64,000 nucleotides of DNA from Terriglobales bacterium. Its GTDB lineage: Bacteria; Acidobacteriota; Terriglobia; Terriglobales; Acidobacteriaceae. Under the pieces are notes generated by a model. It was not told the DNA's origin, ran no database searches, and saw only the letters and a program-made list of their open reading frames with translations. Position numbers and translations under genes: made by a program. Location: the NCBI GenBank assembly GCA_035567895.1, contig DATMPC010000103.1, positions 1 through 64,000 on the forward strand. The letters run 5' to 3'. Of the stretch, positions 23,062-33,290 are shown one piece after another. Within the stretch, counting starts at the first letter, position 1, and each line of letters begins with the position of its first letter.

Positions 23062-24750
23062 CTATGCTCCGGACTCCAGCGCGCTGTTCACCATTTCCTC
23101 CGCTTCGCTCACGATCGCATTCAGATGCGACTCGCTCTTGAAGCTCTCCGCGTAAATCTTGTAGATGTTCTCGGTGCCGGAGGGGCGGGCCGCAAACCAG
23201 CCGCTTTTTGCGACGACTTTCAGCCCGCCAATCGGAGCTTGATTGCCCGGCGCCTTGGTCAGCTTGCCGGTGATTGGCTCGCCGGCCAACTCCGATTCCT
23301 TGACTGCATCGGGTGAGAGCTTCTGCAATTTTGCTTTTTGTTCTGGCGTGGCCTGCGCGTCGATGCGTGTGTAGTACGGCGTGCCGAACTCTGCTGTCAG
23401 TTCCCGGTAGTGCTCCCCGGGATCCTTATCCGTGCGGGCGGTGATCTCTGCGGCCAGAAGGTCCATGATGGGTCCATCTTTGTCGGTGGTCCACACGGTT
23501 CCATCGAGGCGAAGAAAACTTGCTCCGGCGCTCTCTTCTCCTCCGAAACAGTAGGAGCCATCTACGAGTCCCGAAACGAACCACTTGAATCCTACCGGCA
23601 CTTCGCGCAGCTCACGGCCGAGCCTTTTGACAACCCTGTCAATCATGCTGCTGCTTACCAGCGTCTTTCCTACAGCGGATTCCGGACGCCACCGCGGTCG
23701 GTGTGTGAGCAAGTATTGGATCGCCACCGCGAGGTAATGGTTCGGGTTCATCAAGCCCGCGCTGGGAGTGACAATCCCGTGCCGGTCCGAATCGGGATCG
23801 TTGGCGAAGGCAACCTGGTACTGATCTTTCAGCCCTACGAGCCGGGCCATAGCGTACGGACTGGAACAATCCATGCGGATTTTGCCATCGTGGTCCACGG
23901 TCATGAACGAGAAGGTTGGGTCAATGGTCGGATTGACAACGGTGACTTCCAGTCCGTAAATCGAATTGATTGGTTCCCAATACGGTCTTGCCGCTCCTCC
24001 CAGGGGGTCCACGCCAAGTTTGAGGCGGGCATCGCGAATGGCGTCGATATCCACGACGTTCTTGAGATCGCGAACGTAGGGCATGACAAAGTCTTCCTGG
24101 TGCGTGCTAGCGGCTCGGATGGCTCTGCTGAACGGAATGCGCTTTACCTCCGCATTTCCTGCGCGCAACAATTCGTTCGCTCGATCCTGGACCCAACCTG
24201 TGACGTCGGTATCGGCCGGGCCGCCGTTGGGTGGGTTGTACTTGAAGCCTCCATCTTCGGGTGGATTGTGTGAGGGCGTGATCACGATGCCGTCCGCAAA
24301 GTGGTCCTTACGATCGCGGTTGTACACGAGAATCGCTCGCGAGATGACAGGAGTCGGAGTTACACCATCATCCTGCTGGATGATCGTCTCGACGTTGTTC
24401 GCGGCGAGAACCTCGAGTGCCGTACGCTGTGCCGGGCCTGAGAGCGCGTGGGTATCCTTTCCCATATAAAGAGGACCGTCTGTTCCCTGCTCTCGGCGGT
24501 ACTCGCAGATCGCCTGCGTAATCGCCAGGATGTGGGCTTCGGTGAATGTGCCGTGCAGTGGCGAGCCGCGATGTCCGCTGGTGCCGAAAGCGACGAGCTG
24601 GTTAGGATCGCTGGCGTCGGGTCGGCGCTCGAAGTACTCTTTCTCCAGGCGAGCGACGTCGATCAGCATCTCCCTGGGGGCCGGTTTGCCGGCTAGGGGT
24701 GAGAGTGTTGGCGCGTTTACTGTCGGCTGCGTTTCTAGGGTATGGGGCAT
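23062..24750 (-). CDS. pgm: Phosphoglucomutase, alpha-D-glucose phosphate-specific
   Basis: About 562 residues from the ATG at 24750 (MPHTLETQ), which has GGAAGG upstream and lies inside the last codons of glgP; the frame extends to 24849 but that part overlaps glgP. Interconverts glucose 1-phosphate and glucose 6-phosphate. FGTSGHRG near the N-terminus, the phosphoserine loop [13 protein letters not shown], the metal loop DPDSDRHG and the sugar loop [10 protein letters not shown] are intact, and [13 protein letters not shown] forms the phosphate-binding end. The 16-bp overlap with glgP indicates coupling. Confidence 0.95.
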   Translation of the reverse strand: MPHTLETQPTVNAPTLSPLAGKPAPREMLIDVARLEKEYFERRPDASDPNQLVAFGTSGHRGSPLHGTFTEAHILAITQAICEYRREQGTDGPLYMGKDTHALSGPAQRTALEVLAANNVETIIQQDDGVTPTPVISRAILVYNRDRKDHFADGIVITPSHNPPEDGGFKYNPPNGGPADTDVTGWVQDRANELLRAGNAEVKRIPFSRAIRAASTHQEDFVMPYVRDLKNVVDIDAIRDARLKLGVDPLGGAARPYWEPINSIYGLEVTVVNPTIDPTFSFMTVDHDGKIRMDCSSPYAMARLVGLKDQYQVAFANDPDSDRHGIVTPSAGLMNPNHYLAVAIQYLLTHRPRWRPESAVGKTLVSSSMIDRVVKRLGRELREVPVGFKWFVSGLVDGSYCFGGEESAGASFLRLDGTVWTTDKDGPIMDLLAAEITARTDKDPGEHYRELTAEFGTPYYTRIDAQATPEQKAKLQKLSPDAVKESELAGEPITGKLTKAPGNQAPIGGLKVVAKSGWFAARPSGTENIYKIYAESFKSESHLNAIVSEAEEMVNSALESGA

Positions 24751-27263
24751 TGTTCCACCTTCCAGATATCTGCTGCATATTCGGCGATCGTGCGGTCGCT
24801 CGAGAATTTTCCCGAACTTGCCACGTTCAGGATAGCCTTCCGCGCCCACTCGTCGGGATTGCCATAGAGCTCGCCGAGCCGGTCTTGCGCCTGACAGTAA
24901 GAGGTGAGATCGGCGAGGTGCATGTAGTGATCTCCGTTGGTTAGGAGAGTGTCGCGCAGCGGAGCAAATGTTCCCGGTTCGTAACGGCTGAAGTAATCAG
25001 AGAAGATGAGGTCGAGAGCTGCGCGTGTCTCCGGCTCGTGTTCGTAGTGCCAATTCGGGTTATACCAGCCACGGCTCTTTTCAACCTGATCTACCGTGAG
25101 GCCGAACAGAAACATGTTCTCCTCCCCGGCTTCCTCGGCCATCTCGATGGTGGCGCCGTCGCGCGTTCCGACTGTGAGCGCTCCGTTCATCATAAACTTC
25201 ATGTTGCTGGTGCCGCTGGCTTCATAGCCCGCGGTCGAGATCTGGTTTGAAACATCGCTGGCTGGAATCAGCCGCTCCGCCAGCGAAACGTTGTACTCAG
25301 GCAGAAAAACAACTTTGATTCGACCGCGTACAAGAGGATCGCCGTCAATGGTGCCCGCGAGGTTGTTGATGAATTTTATGATGAGCTTCGCCAAGCGGTA
25401 AGCTGGTGCCGCTTTACCGGCGAAGAAGAATGTCCGCGGCACCATTTCCACATCGGGATTCTCCCGCAGCCGGTTATAAACAACGACGATCCGCAGCGCA
25501 TTCAGCAGTTGCCGCTTGTATTCGTGGATGCGTTTCACCTGGCAGTCGAAGATGGTATCCGGGTCCACGATCTGTCCCGATGTCGATTTGAGCCAATTGG
25601 CAAACTGAGCCTTGGCCTCGCGTTTCGAACTGAGGAACGCTTCACGAAAGCTGCGGTTATCAGCAAACGGCTTGAGGTCGTTGAGTCGGCTAAGGTCGGT
25701 GATCCAGCGATCGCCAAGTACATCTGTGATGGCACTCGCCAGTGCGGGATTCGCTTCCAGCAGCCAGCGTCGTGGCGTCACCCCGTTGGTTTTGTTGCTG
25801 AAGCGTTCAGGAAACATTTCGGCCAGATCTTTAACCGTGGTCGTGCGCAGCAGTTTCGAGTGGACAGCAGCCACTCCGTTCGTGCTGTGGGATCCCACTA
25901 TCGCCAAGTTGGCCATGCGGATTTTGCGCGTCCTTCCCTCTTCCACCACACTGATGCGTTCGACGCGTCCCTCGTCGCCCGGAAAGCGGACGCGGGTTTC
26001 ATCGAGGAGCCGACGGTTAACCTCGTAAATAATCTCCAACTGGCGGGGAAGAAGCGCTTCAAACCACGCAGCCGGCCATTTCTCGAGGGCCTCTGGCAGC
26101 AAGGTGTGATTGGTGTACGCCAGCGTTCTCTTAGTCAGGTCCCAAGCCTGATCCCATCCCAGGCGCGCATCGTCCAACAGGATGCGCATCAACTCAGCAA
26201 CAGCCATCGAAGGATGCGTGTCGTTGAGCTGGATGGCAGCTTTCTCGGGCAGCCTTTCCCAATCTGTATTGTGGCGCAGAAAGCGACGTACGAGGTCGGC
26301 CAACGAGCACGCAACCAGGAAATACTCTTGCAGGAATCGCAAAGATTGTCCCGCAGTGGTGGAGTCGTCGGGATATAGCAGGCGAGTCAGCGATTCTGCT
26401 TCGAGAGTCTCGCCCAGCGCGCCGACGAAGTCGCCGGTGCCGAATTCCTGAAAGTCGAAGGAATCCGGAGCAGCCGCAGCCCAAAGACGAAGGGTGTTAA
26501 TCGTCTTCCCTCCGTAACCCACGACCGGACGATCAAAAGGTATTCCGTACAGGCTCGATGGCCGGTTGGGAATGACCTCGAAACATCCACCGCGCAGCTT
26601 GAAGGTGCAGTTGAGTTTGATTTCGACTTTTTCGTGCGCGCGGCAGATTTCCCATGGATCAGCGTCGCGCAGCCAATTATCGGGATTCTCTCGCTGCCAG
26701 CCATTCTCAAATGACTGCCGAAACATGCCGTACTCGTAGCGTAGACCGTAACCGGTGGCCGGGAGCTGCATGGTGGCCATCGAGTCGAGGAAGCACGCCG
26801 CCAGGCGGCCTAAGCCTCCGTTTCCCAAGCCTGCGTCAGGTTCCTGCTCGATCAGTTCAAGCCAATCAAGGCTTTTCTCTCGGATCGCCTGCTGCACTGC
26901 GGGATCAAGCAATAGGTTCGTAATGTTGTTGGCGAGCGAACGTCCAATGAGGAATTCCAGCGAAAGGTAGTAAATGCGTTTAGCATTCTGTTGCTCATAG
27001 GTTGTCTTTGTCTGCACCCAGCGCTGCGCCAGGATGTCGCGCACTGAGCGGGAGAACGCCTCGAAGCGTTCGCGGGCGCTCGCTACCTTCGGGTCGATGG
27101 CCCGATCAAAAACCAGGTGCCGGTCGTAGAGCGCGTCTTCTTTTCCGACAAAGGGGATGGAACTGGAACCGTAACGTTGGAGAAGCTCGGAAAGATTGGC
27201 TGTCTTCGTCGTCATCGGGACAACTTTCGCGGAGTCTGGGCGCACTACACTTTTTGTGCTCAT
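24735..27263 (-). CDS. glgP: Glycogen/maltodextrin phosphorylase
   Basis: 842-residue GT35 enzyme that phosphorolyses alpha-1,4-glucan to glucose 1-phosphate. Family blocks include [25 protein letters not shown], the catalytic-region [12 protein letters not shown], and the pyridoxal phosphate Lys in [10 protein letters not shown] with [15 protein letters not shown] beside it. Length is typical for bacterial members (about 800-840). The start is the ATG at 27263 with GAGG upstream; an internal ATG 16 codons later is possible. It feeds pgm directly downstream and MalQ after it. Confidence 0.95.
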   Translation of the reverse strand: MSTKSVVRPDSAKVVPMTTKTANLSELLQRYGSSSIPFVGKEDALYDRHLVFDRAIDPKVASARERFEAFSRSVRDILAQRWVQTKTTYEQQNAKRIYYLSLEFLIGRSLANNITNLLLDPAVQQAIREKSLDWLELIEQEPDAGLGNGGLGRLAACFLDSMATMQLPATGYGLRYEYGMFRQSFENGWQRENPDNWLRDADPWEICRAHEKVEIKLNCTFKLRGGCFEVIPNRPSSLYGIPFDRPVVGYGGKTINTLRLWAAAAPDSFDFQEFGTGDFVGALGETLEAESLTRLLYPDDSTTAGQSLRFLQEYFLVACSLADLVRRFLRHNTDWERLPEKAAIQLNDTHPSMAVAELMRILLDDARLGWDQAWDLTKRTLAYTNHTLLPEALEKWPAAWFEALLPRQLEIIYEVNRRLLDETRVRFPGDEGRVERISVVEEGRTRKIRMANLAIVGSHSTNGVAAVHSKLLRTTTVKDLAEMFPERFSNKTNGVTPRRWLLEANPALASAITDVLGDRWITDLSRLNDLKPFADNRSFREAFLSSKREAKAQFANWLKSTSGQIVDPDTIFDCQVKRIHEYKRQLLNALRIVVVYNRLRENPDVEMVPRTFFFAGKAAPAYRLAKLIIKFINNLAGTIDGDPLVRGRIKVVFLPEYNVSLAERLIPASDVSNQISTAGYEASGTSNMKFMMNGALTVGTRDGATIEMAEEAGEENMFLFGLTVDQVEKSRGWYNPNWHYEHEPETRAALDLIFSDYFSRYEPGTFAPLRDTLLTNGDHYMHLADLTSYCQAQDRLGELYGNPDEWARKAILNVASSGKFSSDRTIAEYAADIWKVEQCPIP

Positions 27264-27332
27264 TCGGGAATCCTCGTAATCCGGTTTACCTGCAATTGAT
27301 AATGTTCCACATCAGGAAACTACTCGGTTGAG

Positions 27333-27932
27333 TTATGCCGCCACGTGATGATCGTCGTTCCACAGACGGATCACGGGCCGGGACAAATTGTGCTCGTAAC
27401 TGAGGGCGCTCAGGCTCGCCGGATTCAGCAGAAAATACTTTCCTCCGGACCCTGGACCAAGCGCCAGCCAGCGCGCGGTCAACACCCGAATAAAGTGTCC
27501 GCTGGAAAAGAGCAGTACGTCTCCCGCGACGCTACGGACACGCCGCACCACACGGTCGGCGCGCTCGCCGATTTCTTCGGGCGATTCGCCGTCTGGTGCG
27601 CCGTCGCGGAACAATTGCCAGTCTGGATGCTTTTCCAGGATTTCGGGGGAGGTGAGTCCTTCGTATTGACCGTAGTTCCATTCCACGAGGTCGGGATCGA
27701 CTTCGGCTCCGGATCCGAACCCAGAAAGCTCGCAGGTTCGAGACGCGCGGCGCAACGGACTAGTAAACACTTTGGCAAATTTCATGCCCTTCAGCCGTTC
27801 TCCGAGCCGCACAGCGTTCCGCTCGCCGTCGGGAGTCAGGGGCAGATCCGTAAGGCCGGTATGCTGCCCGGTGTGAGTCCAGGCCGTGTTGCCGTGCCGC
27901 GCTATATACACCACTGGAAGTACTTCGCTCAT
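27333..27932 (-). CDS. Histidine phosphatase (phosphoglycerate-mutase-like)
   Basis: 199 residues with the RHG motif (IARHGNTAW, His11-12 region), SPLRRASRT around residue 58-66, an acid Glu in D-L-V-E-W-N-Y-G-Q-Y-E-G and the second His in FSSGHFIRVL. This is the SixA/GpmB/CobC-like fold. Substrate cannot be told from sequence; position in a sugar-phosphate operon suggests a phosphosugar or phosphoglycerate. About 70 bp from glgP, which lies upstream. Confidence 0.85.
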   Translation of the reverse strand: MSEVLPVVYIARHGNTAWTHTGQHTGLTDLPLTPDGERNAVRLGERLKGMKFAKVFTSPLRRASRTCELSGFGSGAEVDPDLVEWNYGQYEGLTSPEILEKHPDWQLFRDGAPDGESPEEIGERADRVVRRVRSVAGDVLLFSSGHFIRVLTARWLALGPGSGGKYFLLNPASLSALSYEHNLSRPVIRLWNDDHHVAA

Positions 27933-27981
27933 GCTACCTCTTTCCTCTAACGCTTGAATTCACTTGTTGCTTTTCGGGTAT

Positions 27982-28323
27982 TCAAATCCGTCGTCTATGT
28001 GTAAATGGCCGGATCAGAACTCGTGCGATTCCGGCCGCAGCCTTCGGACTTGATTGCGGAATAACCGCTGTCACTCCTGCTTCGAAGTCTCCAAGCGATG
28101 AGACCACTAGCAAGCCCTTCCGTCGGTCGAACCGCAGGGCGATGTGTACAACGCACTGATCGCACAACCAGTACCGCTCGATATGTCCTTTGCCGTTGCA
28201 CGGCTTGCCGTGACCGTCGCCCGAAGGAGTCTCGAAGTATTGCGTTTCAACTTCAAATAGCCTTCCTTGATGCAGGTAACGGAACTCGGCGCTGCAAGCA
28301 GGGTTCGCACACTTGTGAAGCAC
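27982..28323 (-). CDS. Zinc-ribbon-like small protein
   Basis: 113 residues starting MLHKCANPACSAEFRYL; the second Cys pair is in YWLCDQCVVH, with a third Cys in HGKPCNGKG. The C-P/N-x-x-C...C-D-x-C arrangement fits a zinc ribbon, followed by a beta/helical C-terminal half. Similar proteins are common and uncharacterised. Between acetate kinase and the phosphatase on the same strand. Confidence 0.65.
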   Translation of the reverse strand: MLHKCANPACSAEFRYLHQGRLFEVETQYFETPSGDGHGKPCNGKGHIERYWLCDQCVVHIALRFDRRKGLLVVSSLGDFEAGVTAVIPQSSPKAAAGIARVLIRPFTHRRRI

Positions 28324-28614
28324 CGCAACTCCTCCCGACAGAGTCGTATGACGAAACTGGTTGATCGTAGTTGAATCGTCGACCGAGCCCGTCGTGCCGC
28401 AAGGCCGCTGCTAGCGCCTACAACTAGTCTCAGCATTCACAGTTCCAACGTAATCTTGTCGCGCAAGAGTGATGATGTCTGGTTGTATAGACCAACTTAG
28501 AACTCCGGAAACGCGGGCAACCACGTTGCTCGCATATAGCGTCGCGAATCATTCGTGACCATAGGCTGGCAGGTGACAGATGCACAGTCTGTGAGCTCAC
28601 TCTTCGGCGTTCCT

Positions 28615-29862
28615 TTAACCTGCTGTACCCACGTGCACCGCGACATTGGTGAGCTTCCAACATTCCTCCGCAATTGCCCAATCTTCCTCGGCACGAATGA
28701 CTAGAACTCGGACCTTGGAGTCAGTGGTTGAGATCTCCTGATCGAGTACTGGCCGTGCATTTAATTCGTTATCAAGTTTGAGACCGAGAAATCCCAGCGT
28801 GCTGCAGGCTGCAGCCCGCACATCTGGGGAGTTCTCACCTACTCCGGCAGTAAACACTAGCGCATCCATTCCACCCAACACCGCAGCCATGCCTCCGATA
28901 GCCGTTCGTAAGCGATGCACAAAAATATCGAATGCCAGCTTCGCTCGCTTGTGACCGCGTTGCATGGCAGCCAGGATTTCACGCATATCGCCGGAGAGGC
29001 CTGAGATTCCAAGCAGACCCGACTTTTGATTCAGCACCTGGTCGAACTGCTCGGCACCGAGGTGACTTTGGCGCATCAGGTAGATCAGGATTCCAGGATC
29101 CACCGCGCCCGAGCGCGTTCCCATCATCAGTCCGTCCAAAGGAGTGAATCCCATTGTGGTATCAACACTGCGGCCTCCATCAATCGCGGTGATAGAGCAC
29201 CCGTTCCCTAAATGGCACGTAACAAGTTTGAGCGATTTAGGGTCCTTTTTTAGCAGTTGAGCCGCACGTGCGGCGCAGTACTGATGATTGATGCCGTGAA
29301 ATCCGTAGCGGCGAATGCCGCTCTCGAACCAGTCGTACGGTCCCGGATAAATTGCCGCCGCTGCCGGCAGGTGGCGATGAAATCCTGTATCGAAGACGGC
29401 TACCTGCGGAACAGATCCTAAAATGCTCTCGACAATATCCATGCCCTCCAGTTCGGGAGGAATATGCAGTGGAGCGAGCTCTGACACGCCGGCGATTGCT
29501 GAACGCACCGCGGGCGTAACCGTCACGGGCGTCTCGAAGTTCGGCCCACCGTGGACGATGCGGTGTCCCACCGCATCGATCCCAGAAACGGAAGTCAGGA
29601 CACGCGCGCTTCCTTCGCTCAACGTGTTTAACAAATGCCTGACGACCTGCTCACGGGAGGAGGCCTGGATTTGTTCTTTCTGAACGACTCCGTGCGAGTT
29701 CTTCACCGCAAGAGTGGCGGTGCCGTCGCCAAACTCGACTTTACCCTCCCAGAGGCAAGCGGGTGGACTCTCCGGGAGTGTCGCGCCAATTTCGTAAAGG
29801 CAGGCTTTTTGGCTGCTCGAACCAGAGTTGAGCACGAGAATTTTCATCGGTCGGGAACTCAT
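28615..29862 (-). CDS. ackA: Acetate kinase
   Basis: 415 residues, close to the usual 400. Makes ATP and acetate from acetyl phosphate (or the reverse). Signatures: ILVLNSGSSSQK at the N-terminus, GHRIVHGGPNF, VFDTGFHRHLP with the catalytic Asp, YGFHGINHQY, CHLGNGCSI, TPLDGLMMGTRSG and FTAGVGENSP. No phosphotransacetylase gene is adjacent. The start is the ATG at 29862; an ATG five codons on (MKILVLNSGSS) is equally plausible. Downstream of the universal stress protein gene with a 43-bp gap. Confidence 0.95.
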   Translation of the reverse strand: MSSRPMKILVLNSGSSSQKACLYEIGATLPESPPACLWEGKVEFGDGTATLAVKNSHGVVQKEQIQASSREQVVRHLLNTLSEGSARVLTSVSGIDAVGHRIVHGGPNFETPVTVTPAVRSAIAGVSELAPLHIPPELEGMDIVESILGSVPQVAVFDTGFHRHLPAAAAIYPGPYDWFESGIRRYGFHGINHQYCAARAAQLLKKDPKSLKLVTCHLGNGCSITAIDGGRSVDTTMGFTPLDGLMMGTRSGAVDPGILIYLMRQSHLGAEQFDQVLNQKSGLLGISGLSGDMREILAAMQRGHKRAKLAFDIFVHRLRTAIGGMAAVLGGMDALVFTAGVGENSPDVRAAACSTLGFLGLKLDNELNARPVLDQEISTTDSKVRVLVIRAEEDWAIAEECWKLTNVAVHVGTAG

Positions 29863-29905
29863 TTAGCGATCAAGTGTTTCACGTCCTGTGTATGCAGGAG
29901 CATAG

Positions 29906-30826
29906 CTATCGAGTTCGCACGGTTAACACTGGACAAGGAGCACCGCAAACTACTCGATATGAATTGGTAGACACAAAACGTTCGGTAAATCTGTGACTCT
30001 CCGGCACGGCAAGCACAACTAAATCGGCGGCCGTGCGATCAGCTACCTGCAAGATGAGATCGCTCTGTGTGCCGATCTCGCTTGGCAATTGCGAAAGGCT
30101 CGTCAGTGCCCTATTTGGACTAGAGTCGCTCAGCTCAGTTTGACAGCATTCGATCTGAGATACTTCCGCGACAACACGCCCCGATCGGTTTTCGAGAACA
30201 TCAACTACGGTGAGCCGGGAGCCGTATTTGCGCGCAAGGGAAAAGGCATACTTTTCCGCGAGTTGGGAACGCGTGGAGGCCTCGCTTACCAACAGGATAT
30301 TTCCTGGTCCGAATTGCTGTATCCGTGTCCGACTAGAAGAAGGCCCCACGCTCAGAACTGGACAGAAAACTTGGTCTATAGCGAGTTCGGCAACCGATCC
30401 CAGAACTAGTTTGCTCCAGCCAGTTCGTCCGTGTGTACCAACAACGATCAGATCGAGGTCGAGATCCTTCACAGCTTGCGGAAGAATCTCGCTCAGATCT
30501 CCGACCTCGACCATTACCTTAACTTCAAGATTTTTTGCCCGGCTCTGGTCGCGAAGGCGCGACACTAGCCCTTCAAGTTCGCTCTGAGCATCGTCGCGGG
30601 TCTTCCAAACTACATCGGGGTCCGCGAGCCTGTACGGCGTGGGATCAATGCAGTGAAAAAGATGTAACTGCGATTCGTAGCGGCTGGCGATTCCCAGCGC
30701 AAAGTCGAGGGCACGCGCCGAACATTCCGAGAAATCTGTGGCCAGCAGCATATTGGTCACGGTCACCTGATCGGTCGAGACAGATAACCGTTGTGGCACT
30801 TCTGAAAGCCAACTTGCTGACTGCAT
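29906..30826 (-). CDS. Tandem universal stress protein (UspA family)
   Basis: 306 residues with two UspA domains (about 25-165 and 170-305). The first has the ATP-binding signature G-T-H-G-R-T-G-W-S-K-L-V-L-G-S-V-A-E; the second ends in VLAVPESHRFTERFVSTNSYRVV, where the G-x2-G-x9-G-S motif is lost, so only the first domain is likely to bind nucleotide. AAGGGAAG precedes the ATG. Head of the minus-strand run towards acetate kinase and glycogen use, which suggests the run answers energy or oxygen stress. Confidence 0.9.
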   Translation of the reverse strand: MQSASWLSEVPQRLSVSTDQVTVTNMLLATDFSECSARALDFALGIASRYESQLHLFHCIDPTPYRLADPDVVWKTRDDAQSELEGLVSRLRDQSRAKNLEVKVMVEVGDLSEILPQAVKDLDLDLIVVGTHGRTGWSKLVLGSVAELAIDQVFCPVLSVGPSSSRTRIQQFGPGNILLVSEASTRSQLAEKYAFSLARKYGSRLTVVDVLENRSGRVVAEVSQIECCQTELSDSSPNRALTSLSQLPSEIGTQSDLILQVADRTAADLVVLAVPESHRFTERFVSTNSYRVVCGAPCPVLTVRTR

Positions 30827-30858
30827 GTCTTCCCTTCTGAAGCGGAGTGTGAAGGACG

Positions 30859-31728
30859 CTAATTGGCGTCAGCAGATGGCCGTACGCGGGCTTCCTGAAC
30901 TACCGCCCGTTTCTCTTTGTTCTGCACTGTGTTGTTCTGGGCCAGGCTGTTCTGGACAGCTTTGTTCTGGGCCGCATTCACGACATAATTCTGGTGGTCG
31001 ATGGTTAGGATTTTCTTGCCGTAGAGTCGGACCTGGACCAACGTCTGATCCTTTTCGGGAAGCCAGAATCCATCGATCTTCTGGTACTGCCGTACGAAGT
31101 CGGCTCGTTCTATCCAGAACGACAGCTTTTTGGCGGGATGCCCTTCGATCCTGACTACTGCGTAGTCGTCAACATCAATCCACAGTTTGCCTTCAAACAG
31201 ATACTTGTCTTTCCGCTTTGGAACTGCCTGTGCGACGAAGCAGTGGTAAGGTCCAACCTGCTGTTCACCGAGCAGCTCCAGAGAATAGTTCGCCGATGAG
31301 ATGGCACTATCGTGATGCACCTTCCCGGCGGCTGCTTCGATCTCGCTGGAGATTAGTGGGTTCAGCGCCATTCGACGAATGAGTCCCGATCCTGCCTCAG
31401 AGGTCGCAACAAACTTCTTCTGGTCCGGCGCGCGAAACTCCATCTGCCCTACCTCCTCGGCATGCACCTTCCCTTTTAAATCGACCACCTGATACGTTCT
31501 ACGGACTGTGTAATCAACCAGCGCTGACTTTCGAAGCGCGTTATGGGCATCCAGCTCGGTGAAAAGCTGGCTCTCGGCGATGCCCGATCGCAGCGGCTCG
31601 AGTGGAGCCGTAAGTTCTGATTGGTTCTCCTGATTAGACTTTGCCTTTGTATCCAGCGCCGACATTGTTACTGCAACAAATGTAGCGATCATCAGAGAAA
31701 GCGTGATTTTAGAACCCCGCATTGCCAT
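30859..31728 (-). CDS. Periplasmic protein, possibly LolA/RseB-like (paralogue of 7815-8675)
   Basis: Start at the ATG at 31728, preceded by AGGAA; the longer frame to 31824 is charged and unlikely. Signal peptide LSLMIATFVAVTMSALDTKA, then a domain with YTVRRTYQVVDLKG, GQMEFRAPDQKKFV, KYLFEGKLWIDVDDYAVVRIEGHPAKKLSFWIE and GFWLPEKDQTLVQVRLYGKKILTI. The order and spacing match the 7815-8675 protein throughout. The C-terminus carries AQN/VQN repeats. Lipid- or lipoprotein-binding is an inference from fold resemblance. Confidence 0.75.
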   Translation of the reverse strand: MAMRGSKITLSLMIATFVAVTMSALDTKAKSNQENQSELTAPLEPLRSGIAESQLFTELDAHNALRKSALVDYTVRRTYQVVDLKGKVHAEEVGQMEFRAPDQKKFVATSEAGSGLIRRMALNPLISSEIEAAAGKVHHDSAISSANYSLELLGEQQVGPYHCFVAQAVPKRKDKYLFEGKLWIDVDDYAVVRIEGHPAKKLSFWIERADFVRQYQKIDGFWLPEKDQTLVQVRLYGKKILTIDHQNYVVNAAQNKAVQNSLAQNNTVQNKEKRAVVQEARVRPSADAN

Positions 31729-31855
31729 GTTACTGTTCCTTTTTTCGGTCCTTTCTTGCCCGAAACTACGCACACCACTCAGGAATCTGTCTTTATCGGT
31801 CTCTCGCTCGTAGCAGCGACCCATCCTTACCTCGTCGATCCAGAGCCTCGAGTAC

Positions 31856-32461
31856 CTAACGGGCGTCGCTCGCGGAATCGGATCCCTGACTGCTCTGTAC
31901 TGGAACCGGCTGCGGGCTCGCTGGTAAGGATGATTGTTTAATGGTCTTGGCCACGTTACGGGCCAGATTGTGGGTAGCCTTCAAGTTGCTTCCCATGAAT
32001 CGGACGTTGCCGTCGACTGTGTGCTCCAAAACAACTTTTCCATCTCTCGTACACAGTTGGCTAAGGACAGTTAGCTTCGTGGCTCCGCTAACAGTAGTCA
32101 CAGCACGCCGAGTCTCGCTCCCTGCCGTGTACTTCTGCACGGTTGTTTTCAGAATCAGCAGGTCGGAAACATCTTTGGCATTACGATCGCCATCGCGAAC
32201 TACCTGCTTGAATCGCTTTGTCTTGCTCAGCTCATCAAGAAGGCTTTCGTAGATAGCTATCCGGAAAGAAGGTGTGAGGTTTACGTCGCCAGGGTCAACC
32301 TTGTCGACCTGCACGCTCCATTGCACGCCACTCGAACCGTCGCCTTTCGTCGAGGACTTCGCCGTCCCGGCTTGAGCATGCATTTGGCACGAATATGCGC
32401 CGGCCATGGTCACAATCAGAACTGCAAGTCCGAACAATGAGATTTGTTTATTTGCTTTCAC
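31856..32461 (-). CDS. Secreted protein, DUF4410-like
   Basis: 201 residues from a GTG at 32461 with GGAGGTG upstream, overlapping the end of the previous gene by 14 bp (coupled). Signal peptide (LFGLAVLIVTMAGAYSCQMHA; the Cys might be a lipidation site). The core V-D-P-G-D-V-N-L-T-P-S-F-R-I-A-I-Y-E-S-L-L-D-E-L, followed by LLILKTTVQKYTAGSETRR and GKVVLEHTVDGNVRFMGSN, resembles DUF4410 outer-membrane-associated proteins. Function unknown. Confidence 0.7.
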   Translation of the reverse strand: MKANKQISLFGLAVLIVTMAGAYSCQMHAQAGTAKSSTKGDGSSGVQWSVQVDKVDPGDVNLTPSFRIAIYESLLDELSKTKRFKQVVRDGDRNAKDVSDLLILKTTVQKYTAGSETRRAVTTVSGATKLTVLSQLCTRDGKVVLEHTVDGNVRFMGSNLKATHNLARNVAKTIKQSSLPASPQPVPVQSSQGSDSASDAR

Positions 32462-33038
32462 GTGGCACCTCCGCAGCGCTTTGTTTTGCCGGTTCGTGAT
32501 CGGTCTGGCTCACGTGTGCGCCCTTGGCCAAGAGCTCACTTCTGAGAACCTCACCTTGCCCTTTGTTAACCTGGAAGATCGCTCCATGAAATCCACCATT
32601 GCCGTCAACGTATTCAAGGGCAACGGTGTCGTACTTCTTGTGGGCAAAGAGGCTCACGACTCGGCCACCCCCGAATGGAGCCGCAGCCTTACCCAGAGTC
32701 ATAGGCGTGCCGCCGACCTGCGTGTCTTGCTCGCCTAGAAAGATGTCCTGGACAGAGACTATCTTTACTTGCACGGCGGGTTTGCCGTCTTTCTGAAACT
32801 GCAAAGCATCGTCTTGAACTGACAAAGTCCCGTTCGCGTTGCTTGACGCGCCTTCAAACCCAAGCAGATGGGTCGCGCGAATACTGACAGACTTAGTCAC
32901 ATTCGTCGTTTGGGTTGCATTCTGCCCAAAGGCCAGGGCGCTCCACCAAATCACCAAGATCACGAGCGCTATGGCTGAACGACGCATAAGAAGCTTTCCA
33001 TCCGGCGTGCGGTACCACGGAATAGCAGTGCGATTCAT
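32448..33038 (-). CDS. Secreted/anchored hypothetical protein
   Basis: 196 residues from the ATG at 33038, which has GGAG upstream (frame opens at 33110). A hydrophobic segment SAIALVILVIWWSALAFG then a beta-rich domain: HLLGFEGASSNANGTLSVQDDALQF, VKIVSVQDIFLGEQDTQVGG, RVVSLFAHKKYDTVALEYVDGNGGFHGAIFQV. This looks like a pleckstrin-like or small beta-barrel fold, but I name no family. Coupled to the DUF4410-like gene. Confidence 0.65.
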   Translation of the reverse strand: MNRTAIPWYRTPDGKLLMRRSAIALVILVIWWSALAFGQNATQTTNVTKSVSIRATHLLGFEGASSNANGTLSVQDDALQFQKDGKPAVQVKIVSVQDIFLGEQDTQVGGTPMTLGKAAAPFGGGRVVSLFAHKKYDTVALEYVDGNGGFHGAIFQVNKGQGEVLRSELLAKGAHVSQTDHEPAKQSAAEVPRESK

Positions 33039-33290
33039 GTTTTCTCCAAACCGGCCCAGCCGGGATTCGTTCATCCGTTGAGCGGGCTCTACCAAACTCT
33101 TCTTACTCACCCAAGCATTCGAGGTTCCAGATCCGAGCCGTGTCCGAGATGCGGCAGCCGCACTCCAAAGTCAGTGACATAGCGTCGATAGTCATCGAGG
33201 AAGCAGACCGCATGTTCGAACTTCTGAGTTGGTGAAAGCCAAGGATTTGACAACTGACAGGTGAACCAGAATGGGATTGGGCCCTGATAC

